In this document: one piece after another, positions 36,578-45,764 of the stretch
How the letters are laid out: the number at the start of each line of letters is the position of its first letter
Numbering within the stretch: the stretch's first letter is position 1
The notes under the pieces: model-generated
Databases searched by the model: none
The model's input: only the letters and a program-made list of their open reading frames with translations
What the model was told of the DNA's origin: nothing
From: Clostridiaceae bacterium
GTDB lineage: Bacteria > Bacillota > Clostridia > Lachnospirales > Lachnospiraceae
NCBI GenBank assembly: GCA_009911305.1
Contig: QXXC01000005.1
Span: 86,801-150,800, forward strand
Direction: 5' to 3'
Length of the DNA: 64,000 nt
Position numbers and translations under genes: made by a program

Positions 36578-36612
36578 AAACAGCCGGATGGGGATTCCCT
36601 CCGGCTGTTTGT
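36578..36612 (+). terminator. Terminator after the cluster A acyl-CoA dehydrogenase
   Basis: AAACAGCCGGA pairs exactly with TCCGGCTGTTT (36578-36588 with 36600-36610). The following T-run is short (TTTGT). Confidence 0.7.
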
Positions 36613-36666
36613 ACATGCAGCGTCCGGACCACCGGGGCTGCGTCTGTGAAAATCGTAACATGCGGT

Positions 36667-36695
36667 TTGACTTTCTCTTTTTTATTTAATATAAT
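36667..36695 (+). promoter_or_regulatory. Promoter of the marR-like gene
   Basis: -35 TTGACT (36667-36672), 17-base spacer, perfect -10 TATAAT (36690-36695). Confidence 0.8.
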
Positions 36696-36758
36696 TAGAA
36701 GACGTATTAGAGCGTGTTTGAAACATTCTCCAGCAAACAAAGGAAAGAGAGATCGATT

Positions 36759-37181
36759 ATGGAGTTAAAAGAGTGCATTAATTTTTTGCTTACCACATCT
36801 CAGCATACGGTTTTCCAATATATCAGCCAGAAACTGGCGCCCTTTGATGTCACGCCTTCTCAGTATGGGGTTCTGAACTGCCTGTGGGCCAATGGAGGAA
36901 CCTGCCTGCCCCGCAAGATTGCAGAGATGCTGTGTCTTGAGACGTCTACAGTTTCCGGTATTCTGGACCGCATGCAGAAAAAGGAGCTAATTGACCGCGT
37001 GATCAACACGGAAAACCGGCGGGAGATTCTTGTCATTATCACAGAAAAGGGTGAATCCCTGAAAAAACCGGTTCTTCAGGTGATTGAGGATGTAAACCGC
37101 GATGTGCTGGCTGATTTTTCCGAGCAGGAGGCCCTGTTCTTTAAAAAATGTCTTCGCCAGATTGCGGAAAAATCCCTGTAG
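36759..37181 (+). CDS. MarR-family transcriptional regulator
   Basis: 140 residues. Winged helix-turn-helix core: TPSQYGVLNCLWANGG then IAEMLCLETSTVSGILDRMQKKELIDRV. MarR proteins are dimers that usually repress nearby genes and release DNA on binding a small acid or thioester. It stands between the dehydrogenase and etf genes, and a 13-base element is shared by the crotonase and etfB leaders, so the cluster is its likely target. The ATG at 36759 has AAAGGAAAGAGAG upstream. Confidence 0.92.
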   Translation: MELKECINFLLTTSQHTVFQYISQKLAPFDVTPSQYGVLNCLWANGGTCLPRKIAEMLCLETSTVSGILDRMQKKELIDRVINTENRREILVIITEKGESLKKPVLQVIEDVNRDVLADFSEQEALFFKKCLRQIAEKSL

Positions 37182-37216
37182 GCCGATTTTTTCAATATTT
37201 TTTTGTTGCAATATGA

Positions 37217-37229
37217 TTTGCATACTAAT
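37217..37229 (-). promoter_or_regulatory. Second copy of the 13-base element, in front of the etfB-like gene
   Basis: The reverse complement of ATTAGTATGCAAA. It lies between marR and etfB, about 70 bases before the etfB start, and probably overlaps or abuts a weak promoter with -10 TATACA (37252-37257). Confidence 0.5.
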
Positions 37230-37300
37230 TTTTTGATATGCCCATAAATTGTATACATACAAACCATGTATATACATAAAAATCGGAATGGAAATCTGAC

Positions 37301-38089
37301 ATGAAAATCATTGTATGTTCAAAACAGATCCGGCAGGATAACCGGATCAAGCCAGATCGTTCCGGCCTGGAAGCCGCGCTGCGCCTTAAGAAAAAGACAG
37401 GGGCTGCTGTGGCTTTTTTGTGCCTGGGCGATGCGTCCGCCATCACTCAGATCCGCGAAGCCATGGCCATGGGCTGTGACGAGGGGACGCTTCTCTCCTA
37501 TCCGGAGCCGCAGACATTGGACGGAGCCGCCTGTTCCTCGATTCTGGCCGCATTTCTCAGAAACTGCAGCTATGACGCGCTCATAAGCAGCTCCTATGCC
37601 GTGGACTCTGATGCGATCCAGACAGGACTTTTGCTGGCCGGGAAGCTGTCACTTCCGTCTGCCAGCTATGTGGAAGACATCACGCCTGTCTTTCAGGAGG
37701 GACAGGAACATGTTCAGGAGGATCAGGCAGGCTCCCCGGAGGGCGCAAAGCCCGTCTCTCTTGTGGTCAGGCGGAAATTTGAGGACTGTGTTTATAAATT
37801 AAAACTCCCTCTCCCCTGTCTCGTCAGCGCGCTTCCGCGGCCGAATCAGCCCTTCTATATGACGGCCCAGGGAATTTCCCGCGCCTACCGCGCCGAAATC
37901 CCTGTTGTTTCTGTCTCAGAGCTTCTGGAGCGAAGCGGCCTTCCCCCGGCTGAACAGTTCATAAAAATCCATATTCATGATTCCCATATGAAGAAGCCGC
38001 GGGAGCGGGGACGCGTTTTAACGGTTCCCACAGCCGAGGCTGTTCAGGCGATGATGGATTTGATGATTAAAAACCATATTTTAAGCTGA
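37301..38089 (+). CDS. Divergent EtfB-like electron transfer flavoprotein subunit
   Basis: 262 residues. Matches EtfB at the start (MKIIVCSKQI) and in IREAMAMGCDEG. The nucleotide-binding block, which reads GRQAIDGDTAQVGPQ in the paralogue at 40364-41155, is replaced by SSSYAVDSDAIQTG here. An acidic insert near HVQEDQAGSPEG follows. Loss of DGDT-type residues suggests altered binding of AMP or the second FAD, which in bifurcating Etfs sits in EtfB. Pairing with the EtfA 20 bases downstream makes it a likely dedicated partner of the cluster A dehydrogenase. The ribosome binding site is weak. Confidence 0.82.
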   Translation: MKIIVCSKQIRQDNRIKPDRSGLEAALRLKKKTGAAVAFLCLGDASAITQIREAMAMGCDEGTLLSYPEPQTLDGAACSSILAAFLRNCSYDALISSSYAVDSDAIQTGLLLAGKLSLPSASYVEDITPVFQEGQEHVQEDQAGSPEGAKPVSLVVRRKFEDCVYKLKLPLPCLVSALPRPNQPFYMTAQGISRAYRAEIPVVSVSELLERSGLPPAEQFIKIHIHDSHMKKPRERGRVLTVPTAEAVQAMMDLMIKNHILS

Positions 38090-38109
38090 CTGGAGGTTTT
38101 CTCTCAACC

Positions 38110-39126
38110 ATGCAGAATGATATTTTATTTTTTGCCGAACAGCGAAACGGCCGGATACAGAAGATATGCTTTGAGCTGGCCGGAGGCGCAAAGCGCCTTG
38201 CCTCTCAGACAGGCGGCCGTTCTATTGCGTTCCTGGCCGGCCAGGACGTATACGGCGAAGCGCAGTCCCTTCTGCAGGCAGGGGCAGACTGTGTGTTCTT
38301 TGCGGATTCGCCCCTTCTGGCTTATTACTCGACAGACTTTTACGCAGAGCTTATGGAACAGGCCGTTCAAAGCGTAAATCCCGGCCTGATTCTTCTGGGC
38401 TCTACCACTGTCGGAATGGATCTCGCGCCCGCCCTAGCCGTAAAGCTGGACGCCGGCCTGGCCGCGGATTGTACCGGGCTGTGGGTGGATGACGGTTTCC
38501 GGATGGCGCGCCCCAGCCTTGACGGCGCTGCGACTGACATCCTGTATTGTCCGGACGGGAATCCTGTGATCGCCACACTGCGCCCCGGCGTGCTCACACC
38601 CCTTGCCGAAGAAGAGGCGCTCTCTCTTCCCGCCGCTTCTGCGGACACGGTAAAGGAGCTTTCGCTCTCCTTGGCTGAGGAGGCGCTGCGCACACAAAAC
38701 CGGGTTGAACTCATCGAAATCGAGCCGGGAAATAAGAGGTCTGATGATATCACAAAAGCCCGTGTTCTGGCTGCCGGCGGCCGCGGAATGGGCGGCCCGG
38801 CGGGCTTTGAGACGCTTAAACGCATCGCAGAGCTTTTAGGCGGCTCAGTCGCCTGTTCCAGAGCCTGTATTGAGTCCGGATGGGCTGATACCGCCTGTCA
38901 GGTCGGACAGACCGGAAAAACCGTGCGCCCCGCCCTTTATCTCGCCTGCGGTATTTCCGGCGCCTTTCAGCACACCACCGGCATGGATGGCTCCGGCCTG
39001 ATAATCTCCATCAACAAAAACCCGGCAGCCCCGATCTTTGACATCTCGGATCTGGGGATTGTAGGCAATGTGGAAGTGATCCTGCCGCAGCTCATCCAGG
39101 CGCTGGAAGCCTATCAGGGCATTTGA
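38110..39126 (+). CDS. EtfA-like electron transfer flavoprotein alpha subunit, cluster A
   Basis: 338 residues. The C-terminal FAD domain is intact: GGRGMGGPAGFETLKRIAE, VGQTGKTVRPALYLACGISGAFQH and the ending DLGIVGNVEVILPQL. The N-terminal half is clearly diverged from the paralogue at 39289-40335. It forms an Etf with the preceding EtfB-like protein to carry electrons to or from the dehydrogenase encoded at 35410-36549. GGAGG is present but rather far (13 bases) from the ATG. Confidence 0.9.
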   Translation: MQNDILFFAEQRNGRIQKICFELAGGAKRLASQTGGRSIAFLAGQDVYGEAQSLLQAGADCVFFADSPLLAYYSTDFYAELMEQAVQSVNPGLILLGSTTVGMDLAPALAVKLDAGLAADCTGLWVDDGFRMARPSLDGAATDILYCPDGNPVIATLRPGVLTPLAEEEALSLPAASADTVKELSLSLAEEALRTQNRVELIEIEPGNKRSDDITKARVLAAGGRGMGGPAGFETLKRIAELLGGSVACSRACIESGWADTACQVGQTGKTVRPALYLACGISGAFQHTTGMDGSGLIISINKNPAAPIFDISDLGIVGNVEVILPQLIQALEAYQGI

Positions 39127-39210
39127 GCAGGGGAGCGCGCGTTTCTCCCCCGCCCGCCGCGCGGCCCGCAGCCGCTTAAGCGCCACTTACGGATCCTTCG
39201 TAAAATGTAA

Positions 39211-39250
39211 GAAGCGCCAAAAGCCTCCTGTGCCTTTGGCGCTTCTTTTT
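39211..39250 (+). terminator. Terminator between the two convergent acyl-CoA clusters
   Basis: GAAGCGCCAAA pairs with TTTGGCGCTTC (39211-39221 with 39235-39245), followed by TTTTT. It closes cluster A and may also serve the converging minus-strand operon. Confidence 0.9.
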
Positions 39251-39288
39251 GCTGTCCAGCGACAGCTATGTTTTATGCCTCTTCCCGA

Positions 39289-40335
39289 TTACTTGGAAGC
39301 TGCTACTGCCTCTTTGATCTTCTCTGTCAGCAGCGGAACAACCTTGTTCAGATCGCCTACGATACCGTAGTCCGCTACATCAAAGATCGGAGCTGTGTCA
39401 TCCTTGTTGATGGCAACGATGATATCAGACTCTTCCATACCTGCCAGATGCTGGATTGCTCCGGAGATACCGATTGCGAAGTATACGTTCGGACGAACCG
39501 TCTTACCGGTCTGTCCTACCTGTAAATCCTTCGGCTTCCAGCCAGCGTCAACCACTGCACGGGAGCAGCTTACGGTTCCGCCGATAGCGGCTGCCAGATC
39601 GTCCAGAATCTTGAAGTTCTCGGGGCTGCCTACGCCGCGGCCGCCGGATACCAGGATCTTTGCATCCATGATATCAACCGTATCGGTAACAGCCTTAACA
39701 ACCTCCATGATCTCCACGTACTTATTGTTCTTTGTGAAGCCGGGATTGTACTCTACAACATTGGCCTTCGCGCCCTCTACCTTCGGAGCCTTCTGCATAA
39801 CGCCGGGACGAACGGTAGCCATCTGCGGACGGAAATCCGGGCATGCGATGGTAGCGATCGTGTTTCCGCCGAATGCCGGACGGGTCATGAGAAGCTGATT
39901 GTGCTTCTGCTCTTTGCCCGGAACCGGATTAAGCGGGAAATCGCCGATATCCAACTGTGTGCAGTCTGCTGTTAAACCGGTGTGGATTCTTGCGCAAACG
40001 CGGGGACCTAAATCACGGCCGATAGCGGTAGCGCCGATTAAGAAGATCTCCGGCTTGAATTCGTCGATTACGGAAGCAAGAGCGTGCGTATAGGGCTCTG
40101 TTCTGTACTCCTTTAACTCCGGATCGTCAACAACGATTACTTTATCTGCTCCGTACTCTGCAAGGCTGTCTGCAAGGCCTTTTACATCTGAGCCGACTAA
40201 AACAGCAGTTACTTCTGTTCCCAGATCTTTTGCTAACTCTTTTCCTTTGCCGATCAGCTCGAACGCGATGCCGCTGATTACATTATCTACCTGCTGTGCA
40301 AAGACAAATACTCCCTTATATGCTTCTAAGTTCAT
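39289..40335 (-). CDS. etfA: Electron transfer flavoprotein alpha subunit (butyrate operon)
   Basis: 348 residues. FAD domain GGRGVGSPENFKILDDLAA, QVGQTGKTVRPNVYFAIGIS and the ending ADYGIVGDLNKVVPLL. With EtfB and Bcd it should form the clostridial butyryl-CoA dehydrogenase complex, which in several relatives couples crotonyl-CoA reduction to ferredoxin reduction (bifurcation). It is the last gene of thlA-crt-hbd-bcd-etfB-etfA. Confidence 0.95.
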   Translation of the reverse strand: MNLEAYKGVFVFAQQVDNVISGIAFELIGKGKELAKDLGTEVTAVLVGSDVKGLADSLAEYGADKVIVVDDPELKEYRTEPYTHALASVIDEFKPEIFLIGATAIGRDLGPRVCARIHTGLTADCTQLDIGDFPLNPVPGKEQKHNQLLMTRPAFGGNTIATIACPDFRPQMATVRPGVMQKAPKVEGAKANVVEYNPGFTKNNKYVEIMEVVKAVTDTVDIMDAKILVSGGRGVGSPENFKILDDLAAAIGGTVSCSRAVVDAGWKPKDLQVGQTGKTVRPNVYFAIGISGAIQHLAGMEESDIIVAINKDDTAPIFDVADYGIVGDLNKVVPLLTEKIKEAVAASK

Positions 40336-40363
40336 TCTTATTCACCACTCTTTTCTATATGAT

Positions 40364-41155
40364 TTAGATAACGTGTTTCTCTGTCAGTTTCGCTACGATA
40401 TAGTCTGCGGAGCCTGCGGGATCTAATGTAACCTTCTCGCCTGCGCCCTTTCTTACCTTATCGGAAGCCTTTGCAATCTGAGTCGGAGAACCTTTTAAGC
40501 CTAAGTTGGAATCCTCTACGTCTTTTAAGTCGTTTCTTCCCCAAACGGTGATATCCTTTGCATATGCATCGAAGATTCCGCCCGGAGTCATGTAACGCGG
40601 CTCGTTTAACTCAGCAAGCGCGGTTAATAAGCACGGAAGCTGTGCCTTTAACACATGATATCTGTCGTCATACTGACGCTCAACAACAATATATTTCTCT
40701 TCCAGATTAACTTCTCTGATATTCTGTGCATAGCTGATTACCGGAAGTCCAAGATGCTCGGAAATCTGCGGTCCAACCTGTGCGGTATCTCCGTCAATCG
40801 CCTGACGGCCGGTGATGATTAAGTCATACTCTAAGTTGCGAAGCGCGCCTGCGATCGTCTGGGAGGTTGCCCATGTATCAGCGCCGCCGAGCACTCTGTC
40901 AGTTACCAGAACACCCTTGTCTGCGCCCATAGCCATAGCCTCGCGCAGAACCTCTTCCGCCTTCGGAAGACCCATGGTCACTACCGTAACCTCTGCGCCG
41001 TACTGATCTTTTAAGCGAAGAGCCGCCTCTAAGCCGGCTTTGTCATCCGGGTTCATAATGGCCAGCATTGCGCTTCTGTCAAGCGTACCATCCGGGTTAA
41101 ACTTAACTCCACCCTTGGTATCCGGAACCTGTTTTACACAAACTACTATTTTCAC
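40364..41155 (-). CDS. etfB: Electron transfer flavoprotein beta subunit (butyrate operon)
   Basis: 263 residues. MKIVVCVKQVPDT opens the family, and the nucleotide-binding block IITGRQAIDGDTAQVGPQ is intact. REAMAMGADKGVLVTD is the family signature. The start is a GTG at 41155 with AAGGAG upstream. Compared with the EtfB-like protein at 37301-38089 this looks like the canonical, possibly bifurcating, form. Confidence 0.95.
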   Translation of the reverse strand: MKIVVCVKQVPDTKGGVKFNPDGTLDRSAMLAIMNPDDKAGLEAALRLKDQYGAEVTVVTMGLPKAEEVLREAMAMGADKGVLVTDRVLGGADTWATSQTIAGALRNLEYDLIITGRQAIDGDTAQVGPQISEHLGLPVISYAQNIREVNLEEKYIVVERQYDDRYHVLKAQLPCLLTALAELNEPRYMTPGGIFDAYAKDITVWGRNDLKDVEDSNLGLKGSPTQIAKASDKVRKGAGEKVTLDPAGSADYIVAKLTEKHVI

Positions 41156-41236
41156 GGTATTTTCACTCCTTATTTTTTGTTTTTTCTCTGTTTATGAGAG
41201 CCTTCACGGTTCATGATGTCCGCCGGAAATCTGATA

Positions 41237-42391
41237 TTACTTCAACAGGCTGCCGGAAATAACCATTCTCTGAACCTCAGATGTTCCCTCGTAGATCTCT
41301 GTGATCTTGGCGTCACGCATCATACGCTCTACGTCGTATTCTCTCGTGTAGCCGTAACCGCCGTGAAGCTGTACAGCTTTGGTTGTTACTTCCATAGCAA
41401 CTTCTGCTGCGTACAGTTTTGCCATAGCCGCTTCCACGGAATAAACCTTCTGTGTCTTCTTCGCCATAGCTGCTCTGTAAACAAGGAGCTGAGCTGCTTT
41501 TACCTTTGTAGCCATATCTGCAAGCTGGAACTGCGTGTTCTGGAACTGTCCGATGGAACGTCCGAACTGCTTTCTCTCTTTTACATACTCAACCGTTCTC
41601 TCAAGAGCGCCCTCTGCAAGGCCAAGAGCCTGAGCAGCGATACCGATACGTCCGCCGTCCAGAGTATGCATGGCAATACCAAAGCCCTTGCCGATCTGTC
41701 CTAACAGGTTCTCCTTCGGAATTCTGCAGTCTGTGAAGATCAGCTCATACGTAGCGGATCCGCGGATACCCATCTTCTTCTCTTTTGTACCAAAGGAGAA
41801 GCCCGGTGTTCCCTTCTCAACGATGAATGCGGAGATCTCTTTCTTCTTTCTTCCTCTTGCGTCCTCTTTTACGCCTGTTACAGCGATGATAACGTAGATG
41901 TCAGCCTCTTTACCGTTGGTGATAAAGATCTTGGAGCCGTTGAGAACCCACTCGTCGCCCTCTAACACAGCCTTGGTCTGCTGTCCCTGCGCGTCCGTAC
42001 CTGCGCCCGGCTCGGTTAAGCCAAATGCGCCCAGCTTTTCACCCTTTGCAAGGGGAACTAAGTATTTCTGCTTCTGCTCTTCCGTACCATAAGTCTGGAT
42101 GGGATCGCAGCAAAGAGAGGTATGTGCGGATACGATAACGCCTGTGGTACCGCAAACCTTGGAGAGCTCCTCTACACACATCGTATAGGTCAGAGGATCG
42201 CAGCCCTGTCCGCCGTACTCCTTCGGAACCGGGATGCCCATGAAACCGAGCTTCTGCATCTTGGCAACGGTTCCTGCCGGGAAATGCTCTGTCTCATCGA
42301 CTTCCTGTGCTAACGGTTTCACTTCTTTTTCGGCGAAGTCGTGGAATAACGTTCTCGCCATCTCATGCTCTTTACTTAATGTAAAATCCAT
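41237..42391 (-). CDS. bcd: Butyryl-CoA dehydrogenase
   Basis: 384 residues. FAD motif FGLTEPGAGTDAQGQQT, catalytic Glu context IYEGTSEVQRM and VERMMRDAKITE. It reduces crotonyl-CoA to butyryl-CoA with electrons from EtfAB. ATGGAGGAATAG precedes the ATG. It is followed by etfB and etfA as in most butyrate producers. Confidence 0.96.
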   Translation of the reverse strand: MDFTLSKEHEMARTLFHDFAEKEVKPLAQEVDETEHFPAGTVAKMQKLGFMGIPVPKEYGGQGCDPLTYTMCVEELSKVCGTTGVIVSAHTSLCCDPIQTYGTEEQKQKYLVPLAKGEKLGAFGLTEPGAGTDAQGQQTKAVLEGDEWVLNGSKIFITNGKEADIYVIIAVTGVKEDARGRKKKEISAFIVEKGTPGFSFGTKEKKMGIRGSATYELIFTDCRIPKENLLGQIGKGFGIAMHTLDGGRIGIAAQALGLAEGALERTVEYVKERKQFGRSIGQFQNTQFQLADMATKVKAAQLLVYRAAMAKKTQKVYSVEAAMAKLYAAEVAMEVTTKAVQLHGGYGYTREYDVERMMRDAKITEIYEGTSEVQRMVISGSLLK

Positions 42392-42463
42392 GTGTCTATT
42401 CCTCCATCATTTTCTTATATAGCGCTTAAAGGCAGGTCTTGCCCGCCTGATGCGGTTCGTGAA

Positions 42464-43300
42464 TTAATTATATTTGTAGAAGCCTTCTCCGGTCTTCTGG
42501 CCCAGCTTGCCGCCGCGTACCATCTTCTTAAGAAGCGGCTCCGGACGGTACTTCGGATCGCCTGTCTCCGTCTGCAGCACTTCCATAATGGCCAGTACAA
42601 TGTCAAGACCGATCAGGTCGCCCAGCGCCAGCGGTCCCATCGGATGGTTTGCGCCCAGCTTCATCGCTGTATCAATTCCCTCTACGGATGCAACGCCGGC
42701 TGCGTAGATGCCGATCGCCTCATTGATCATCGGGATAAGGATACGGTTTACCACAAAGCCCGCTGCTTCCTCTACCTGTACGGGATCCTTGCCGATCTCG
42801 GTGGAAATGGCTTTAATCTTATCTACGAGCTCCGCCGGTGTGTTTAATCCGGCGATAACCTCAACTAATTTCATCACAGGCGCCGGATTGAAGAAATGCA
42901 TGCCGATCACCGGCCTGTCAAGTCCCGCCCCAATCGCAGTAATGGAAAGGGATGAGGTGTTGGTTGCAAAAATGCAGTCCGGCTTACAGATAGCGGACAG
43001 CTCCTTAAAGGTCTGCTTCTTGATCTCCAGATTCTCGATGGCAGCTTCAACGACTAAATCGCAGTCTGTGCAGATATCCTTTACGCCTGTTGTGATCTTG
43101 GCCAGGATTGCGTCTGCCTTCGCCTGATCCATCTTGCCCCTGGCAACTCTCTTTTCAAAGCCCTTGGCGATCTTTTTCTTGCCGTTCGCCGCAAACTCCT
43201 CGTTAATATCGCATAAGCAAACTTCATAACCCTCTGTCTGAGCAAATGCCTGTGCAATTCCGGAACCCATCGTTCCCGCGCCGATAATACCAACCTTCAT
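42464..43300 (-). CDS. hbd: 3-Hydroxybutyryl-CoA dehydrogenase
   Basis: 278 residues. Rossmann motif [16 protein letters not shown], the His-containing [16 protein letters not shown], and GFVVNRIL. It reduces acetoacetyl-CoA to 3-hydroxybutyryl-CoA with NAD(P)H. Its stop lies 72 bases before bcd. GGAGG is 6 bases before the ATG. Confidence 0.97.
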   Translation of the reverse strand: MKVGIIGAGTMGSGIAQAFAQTEGYEVCLCDINEEFAANGKKKIAKGFEKRVARGKMDQAKADAILAKITTGVKDICTDCDLVVEAAIENLEIKKQTFKELSAICKPDCIFATNTSSLSITAIGAGLDRPVIGMHFFNPAPVMKLVEVIAGLNTPAELVDKIKAISTEIGKDPVQVEEAAGFVVNRILIPMINEAIGIYAAGVASVEGIDTAMKLGANHPMGPLALGDLIGLDIVLAIMEVLQTETGDPKYRPEPLLKKMVRGGKLGQKTGEGFYKYN

Positions 43301-43318
43301 GACAAATCCTCCTGCCTG

Positions 43319-44095
43319 TTATTTATTGATGAAGCGCTCTACCTTTCTCTTTTCAAGGAAAGCAGCCATCCCCTCTTTCTGATCCTCTGTCTCAAAGCAG
43401 TCGCCGAAGAGCTTTTCCTCCACCACGATCGCCTGATCCATGTCGACCTCAAGCCCGTCGTTTATCGCCTTCTTGCAGTTTCTAACCGCAATGGGCGCAT
43501 TCTTCGCGATGCCCGACGCCAGCTTCTTCGCGGCGGCCATCAGCTCTTCCTGCGGGTATACGGCATTCACAAGGCCCACTCTGTACGCCTCGTCCGCCTT
43601 GATATTTCTGCCGCCGTAAACCATCTCCTTCGCCTTGCCCGGTCCAATCAGGCGGGCAAGCCTCTGTGTGCCGCCAAAGCCCGGCGTGATGCCAAGGCCG
43701 ACTTCCGGCTGGCCGAATACGGCGTTCTCAGAACAGATGCGGATATCGCAGCTCATGGCCAGCTCATTGCCGCCGCCGAGCGCAAATCCGTTTACTGCCG
43801 CTATAACAGGGACAGGGAATACTTCAATCTTGCGGAACACGTCGTTTCCAAATTTGCCGAACGCCTCTCCCTCTGCCTTTGTCATGGTGCTCATCGCCGC
43901 GATATCCGCGCCTGCCACAAAGGATTTCTCCCCTGCGCCTGTCAGGATAACCACACGGATCTCGTCCAGGTCAACTGCGTCGAACGCAGCGCCAAGGTCC
44001 TTTAACACGTCCTCGTTGAGCGCGTTTAAAGCCTTCGGACGGTTGATTGTCATGATACCGACATGCCCTTCCACTTCGTAATCTACAAAGCCCAT
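43319..44095 (-). CDS. crt: Crotonase (3-hydroxybutyryl-CoA dehydratase), butyrate operon
   Basis: 258 residues. Catalytic Glu contexts GGGNELAMSCD and FGQPEVGLGITPGFGGTQRL, with oxyanion segment KSFVAGADIAAM. It converts 3-hydroxybutyryl-CoA to crotonyl-CoA. The ATG at 44095 is chosen because AGGAGG is about 8 bases upstream and the protein then starts at the family's usual point. It lies 18 bases before hbd. Confidence 0.95.
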   Translation of the reverse strand: MGFVDYEVEGHVGIMTINRPKALNALNEDVLKDLGAAFDAVDLDEIRVVILTGAGEKSFVAGADIAAMSTMTKAEGEAFGKFGNDVFRKIEVFPVPVIAAVNGFALGGGNELAMSCDIRICSENAVFGQPEVGLGITPGFGGTQRLARLIGPGKAKEMVYGGRNIKADEAYRVGLVNAVYPQEELMAAAKKLASGIAKNAPIAVRNCKKAINDGLEVDMDQAIVVEEKLFGDCFETEDQKEGMAAFLEKRKVERFINK

Positions 44096-44228
44096 TGCTA
44101 TCAGCCTCCTAACCCTTAAGCCGTTCAGGCGCCCGCCTCCGGGACGCCGCCATGTTCCTGTCTCTTCAAAACATGAACACGCCGGCATACCAAAAGCGCG
44201 CTCCTGAACTCTTATATTAAACTACGAC

Positions 44229-44261
44229 AACCGGAGCCGGGAGAGGCCCGGCCTCTCCTCG
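44229..44261 (-). other. Strong stem-loop in the thlA-crt gap
   Basis: AACCGGA...GGAGAGGCC/GGCCTCTCC...CCGGTT, nearly a full stem over 33 bases, in the 227-base gap between thlA and crt. No good U-tract follows, so partial termination or mRNA processing with separate thlA and crt levels is likely. Confidence 0.65.
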
Positions 44262-44322
44262 CGTTCCGGTTATCCTGCCCGAAACGTAACATCTCAGATG
44301 ACCTGAAATGTCACATCGAGCA

Positions 44323-45507
44323 TCAATCTCTTTCTACAATCGTAGCGCAGCCCATGCCGCCGCCGATACAAAGTGTGGCAAGGCCTCTCTTCGCATCGCG
44401 CTTCTGCATCTCATACAGCAGGGTTACAAGAATACGGCATCCGGACGCTCCTACAGGATGTCCGAGAGCAATCGCTCCTCCGTTTACGTTCAGGATGTCC
44501 TTATTGAAGTTCAAGTCGCGGGCCACGGCGATAGACTGCGCCGCAAACGCCTCGTTTGCCTCAATCAGATCCAGATCCTCAACCTTTAAACCAGTTCTCT
44601 TAAACACCTTGTTGGTCGCTGCAACCGGGCCGATACCCATGATGCTCGGATCAACTCCGCCGAGAGCGCCGGCAACCCATGTAGCCATAGGCTTAATTCC
44701 CAGCTCTTTCGCCTTCTCTTCGCTCATTACGACAACCGCTGCAGCGCCGTCGTTGATAGAGGAAGCATTGCCTGCCGTCACGCGGCCGCCGTCCTTCTTG
44801 AATGCCGGACGCAGCTTTGCCAGACCCTCAAGGCTGGTTCCCGGACGCGGACCCTCGTCTGTGTCAACAACAACCGTCTCTTTTTTCTTCTTAACCTCGA
44901 TCGGAACGATCTCGTCTTTGAATCTGCCGGACTCTACCGCCGCGCAGGCCTTCTTCTGGCTGCCTACTGCAAACTCGTCCAGCTCTTCTCTGGTAATTCC
45001 CCACTGATCGCAGATATTCTCTGCAGTGATTCCCATATGATAGCCGTTGAAGGCATCCCACAGGGCGTCATTTACCATGGTGTCGATCATCGGAGCATTG
45101 TTCATGCGATAGCCGTAACGGGCGTTCATGAGCGCATAGGGGGCTGCCGACATATTCTCAGCGCCGCCTGCCACTACGATATCCGCATCGCCGGCAATAA
45201 TCATCTCCGCCGCCGCGTTCACGGAATTCAGACCGGAACCGCACACAACGTTAAGCGTCACAGCGGGAACTTCTACCGGAAGACCTGCCTTAATCGACAT
45301 CTGGCGCGCCACGTTCTGACCAAGGCCGGCCTGGATTACACAGCCCATGTAAACGTGATCAACCTGCTCCGGGGCAACTCCTGCTCTTTTGAGAGCTTCC
45401 CTGATAACAACAGCGCCCATCTCAGCGGCCGGAACTGTGCTGAGCTGGCCGCCCATAGAGCCGATGGCAGTACGGCAGGCGCTTGCAATTACGACTTTCT
45501 TTGACAT
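44323..45507 (-). CDS. thlA: Acetyl-CoA C-acetyltransferase (thiolase)
   Basis: 394 residues. Active Cys in [11 protein letters not shown], His in [14 protein letters not shown] and the second Cys in LCIGGGMG. It condenses two acetyl-CoA to acetoacetyl-CoA, the entry to butyrate formation. The ATG at 45507 is chosen: TTTAAGGAGG lies 8 bases upstream and the family start [12 protein letters not shown] follows. It is the first gene of the operon. Confidence 0.97.
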   Translation of the reverse strand: MSKKVVIASACRTAIGSMGGQLSTVPAAEMGAVVIREALKRAGVAPEQVDHVYMGCVIQAGLGQNVARQMSIKAGLPVEVPAVTLNVVCGSGLNSVNAAAEMIIAGDADIVVAGGAENMSAAPYALMNARYGYRMNNAPMIDTMVNDALWDAFNGYHMGITAENICDQWGITREELDEFAVGSQKKACAAVESGRFKDEIVPIEVKKKKETVVVDTDEGPRPGTSLEGLAKLRPAFKKDGGRVTAGNASSINDGAAAVVVMSEEKAKELGIKPMATWVAGALGGVDPSIMGIGPVAATNKVFKRTGLKVEDLDLIEANEAFAAQSIAVARDLNFNKDILNVNGGAIALGHPVGASGCRILVTLLYEMQKRDAKRGLATLCIGGGMGCATIVERD

Positions 45508-45569
45508 CTCAATTTCCTCCTTAAAATGCCTTGCCAAGTAAATAAAACAATTGATTTGATAGTATCTAT

Positions 45570-45598
45570 ATCTTATCACTCTTAACTGATTATGTCAA
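45570..45598 (-). promoter_or_regulatory. Promoter of the butyrate operon
   Basis: -35 TTGACA (45593-45598), 17-base spacer, -10 TAAGAT (45570-45575). The leader is about 55 bases. Confidence 0.85.
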
Positions 45599-45764
45599 AT
45601 AATTATCAAGGTGTTTTTAAACTTTTTATTATCTTTTTTTTAACACATCGGAACAGAAATTCAGGCATAAGTTCACATTTATATGCATAATGCATAACCG
45701 TTTTATGGATATGCCGGATCTTCATCATGTTTTTACAGCGTTTTCACCATACCGTTTCCGGCGC

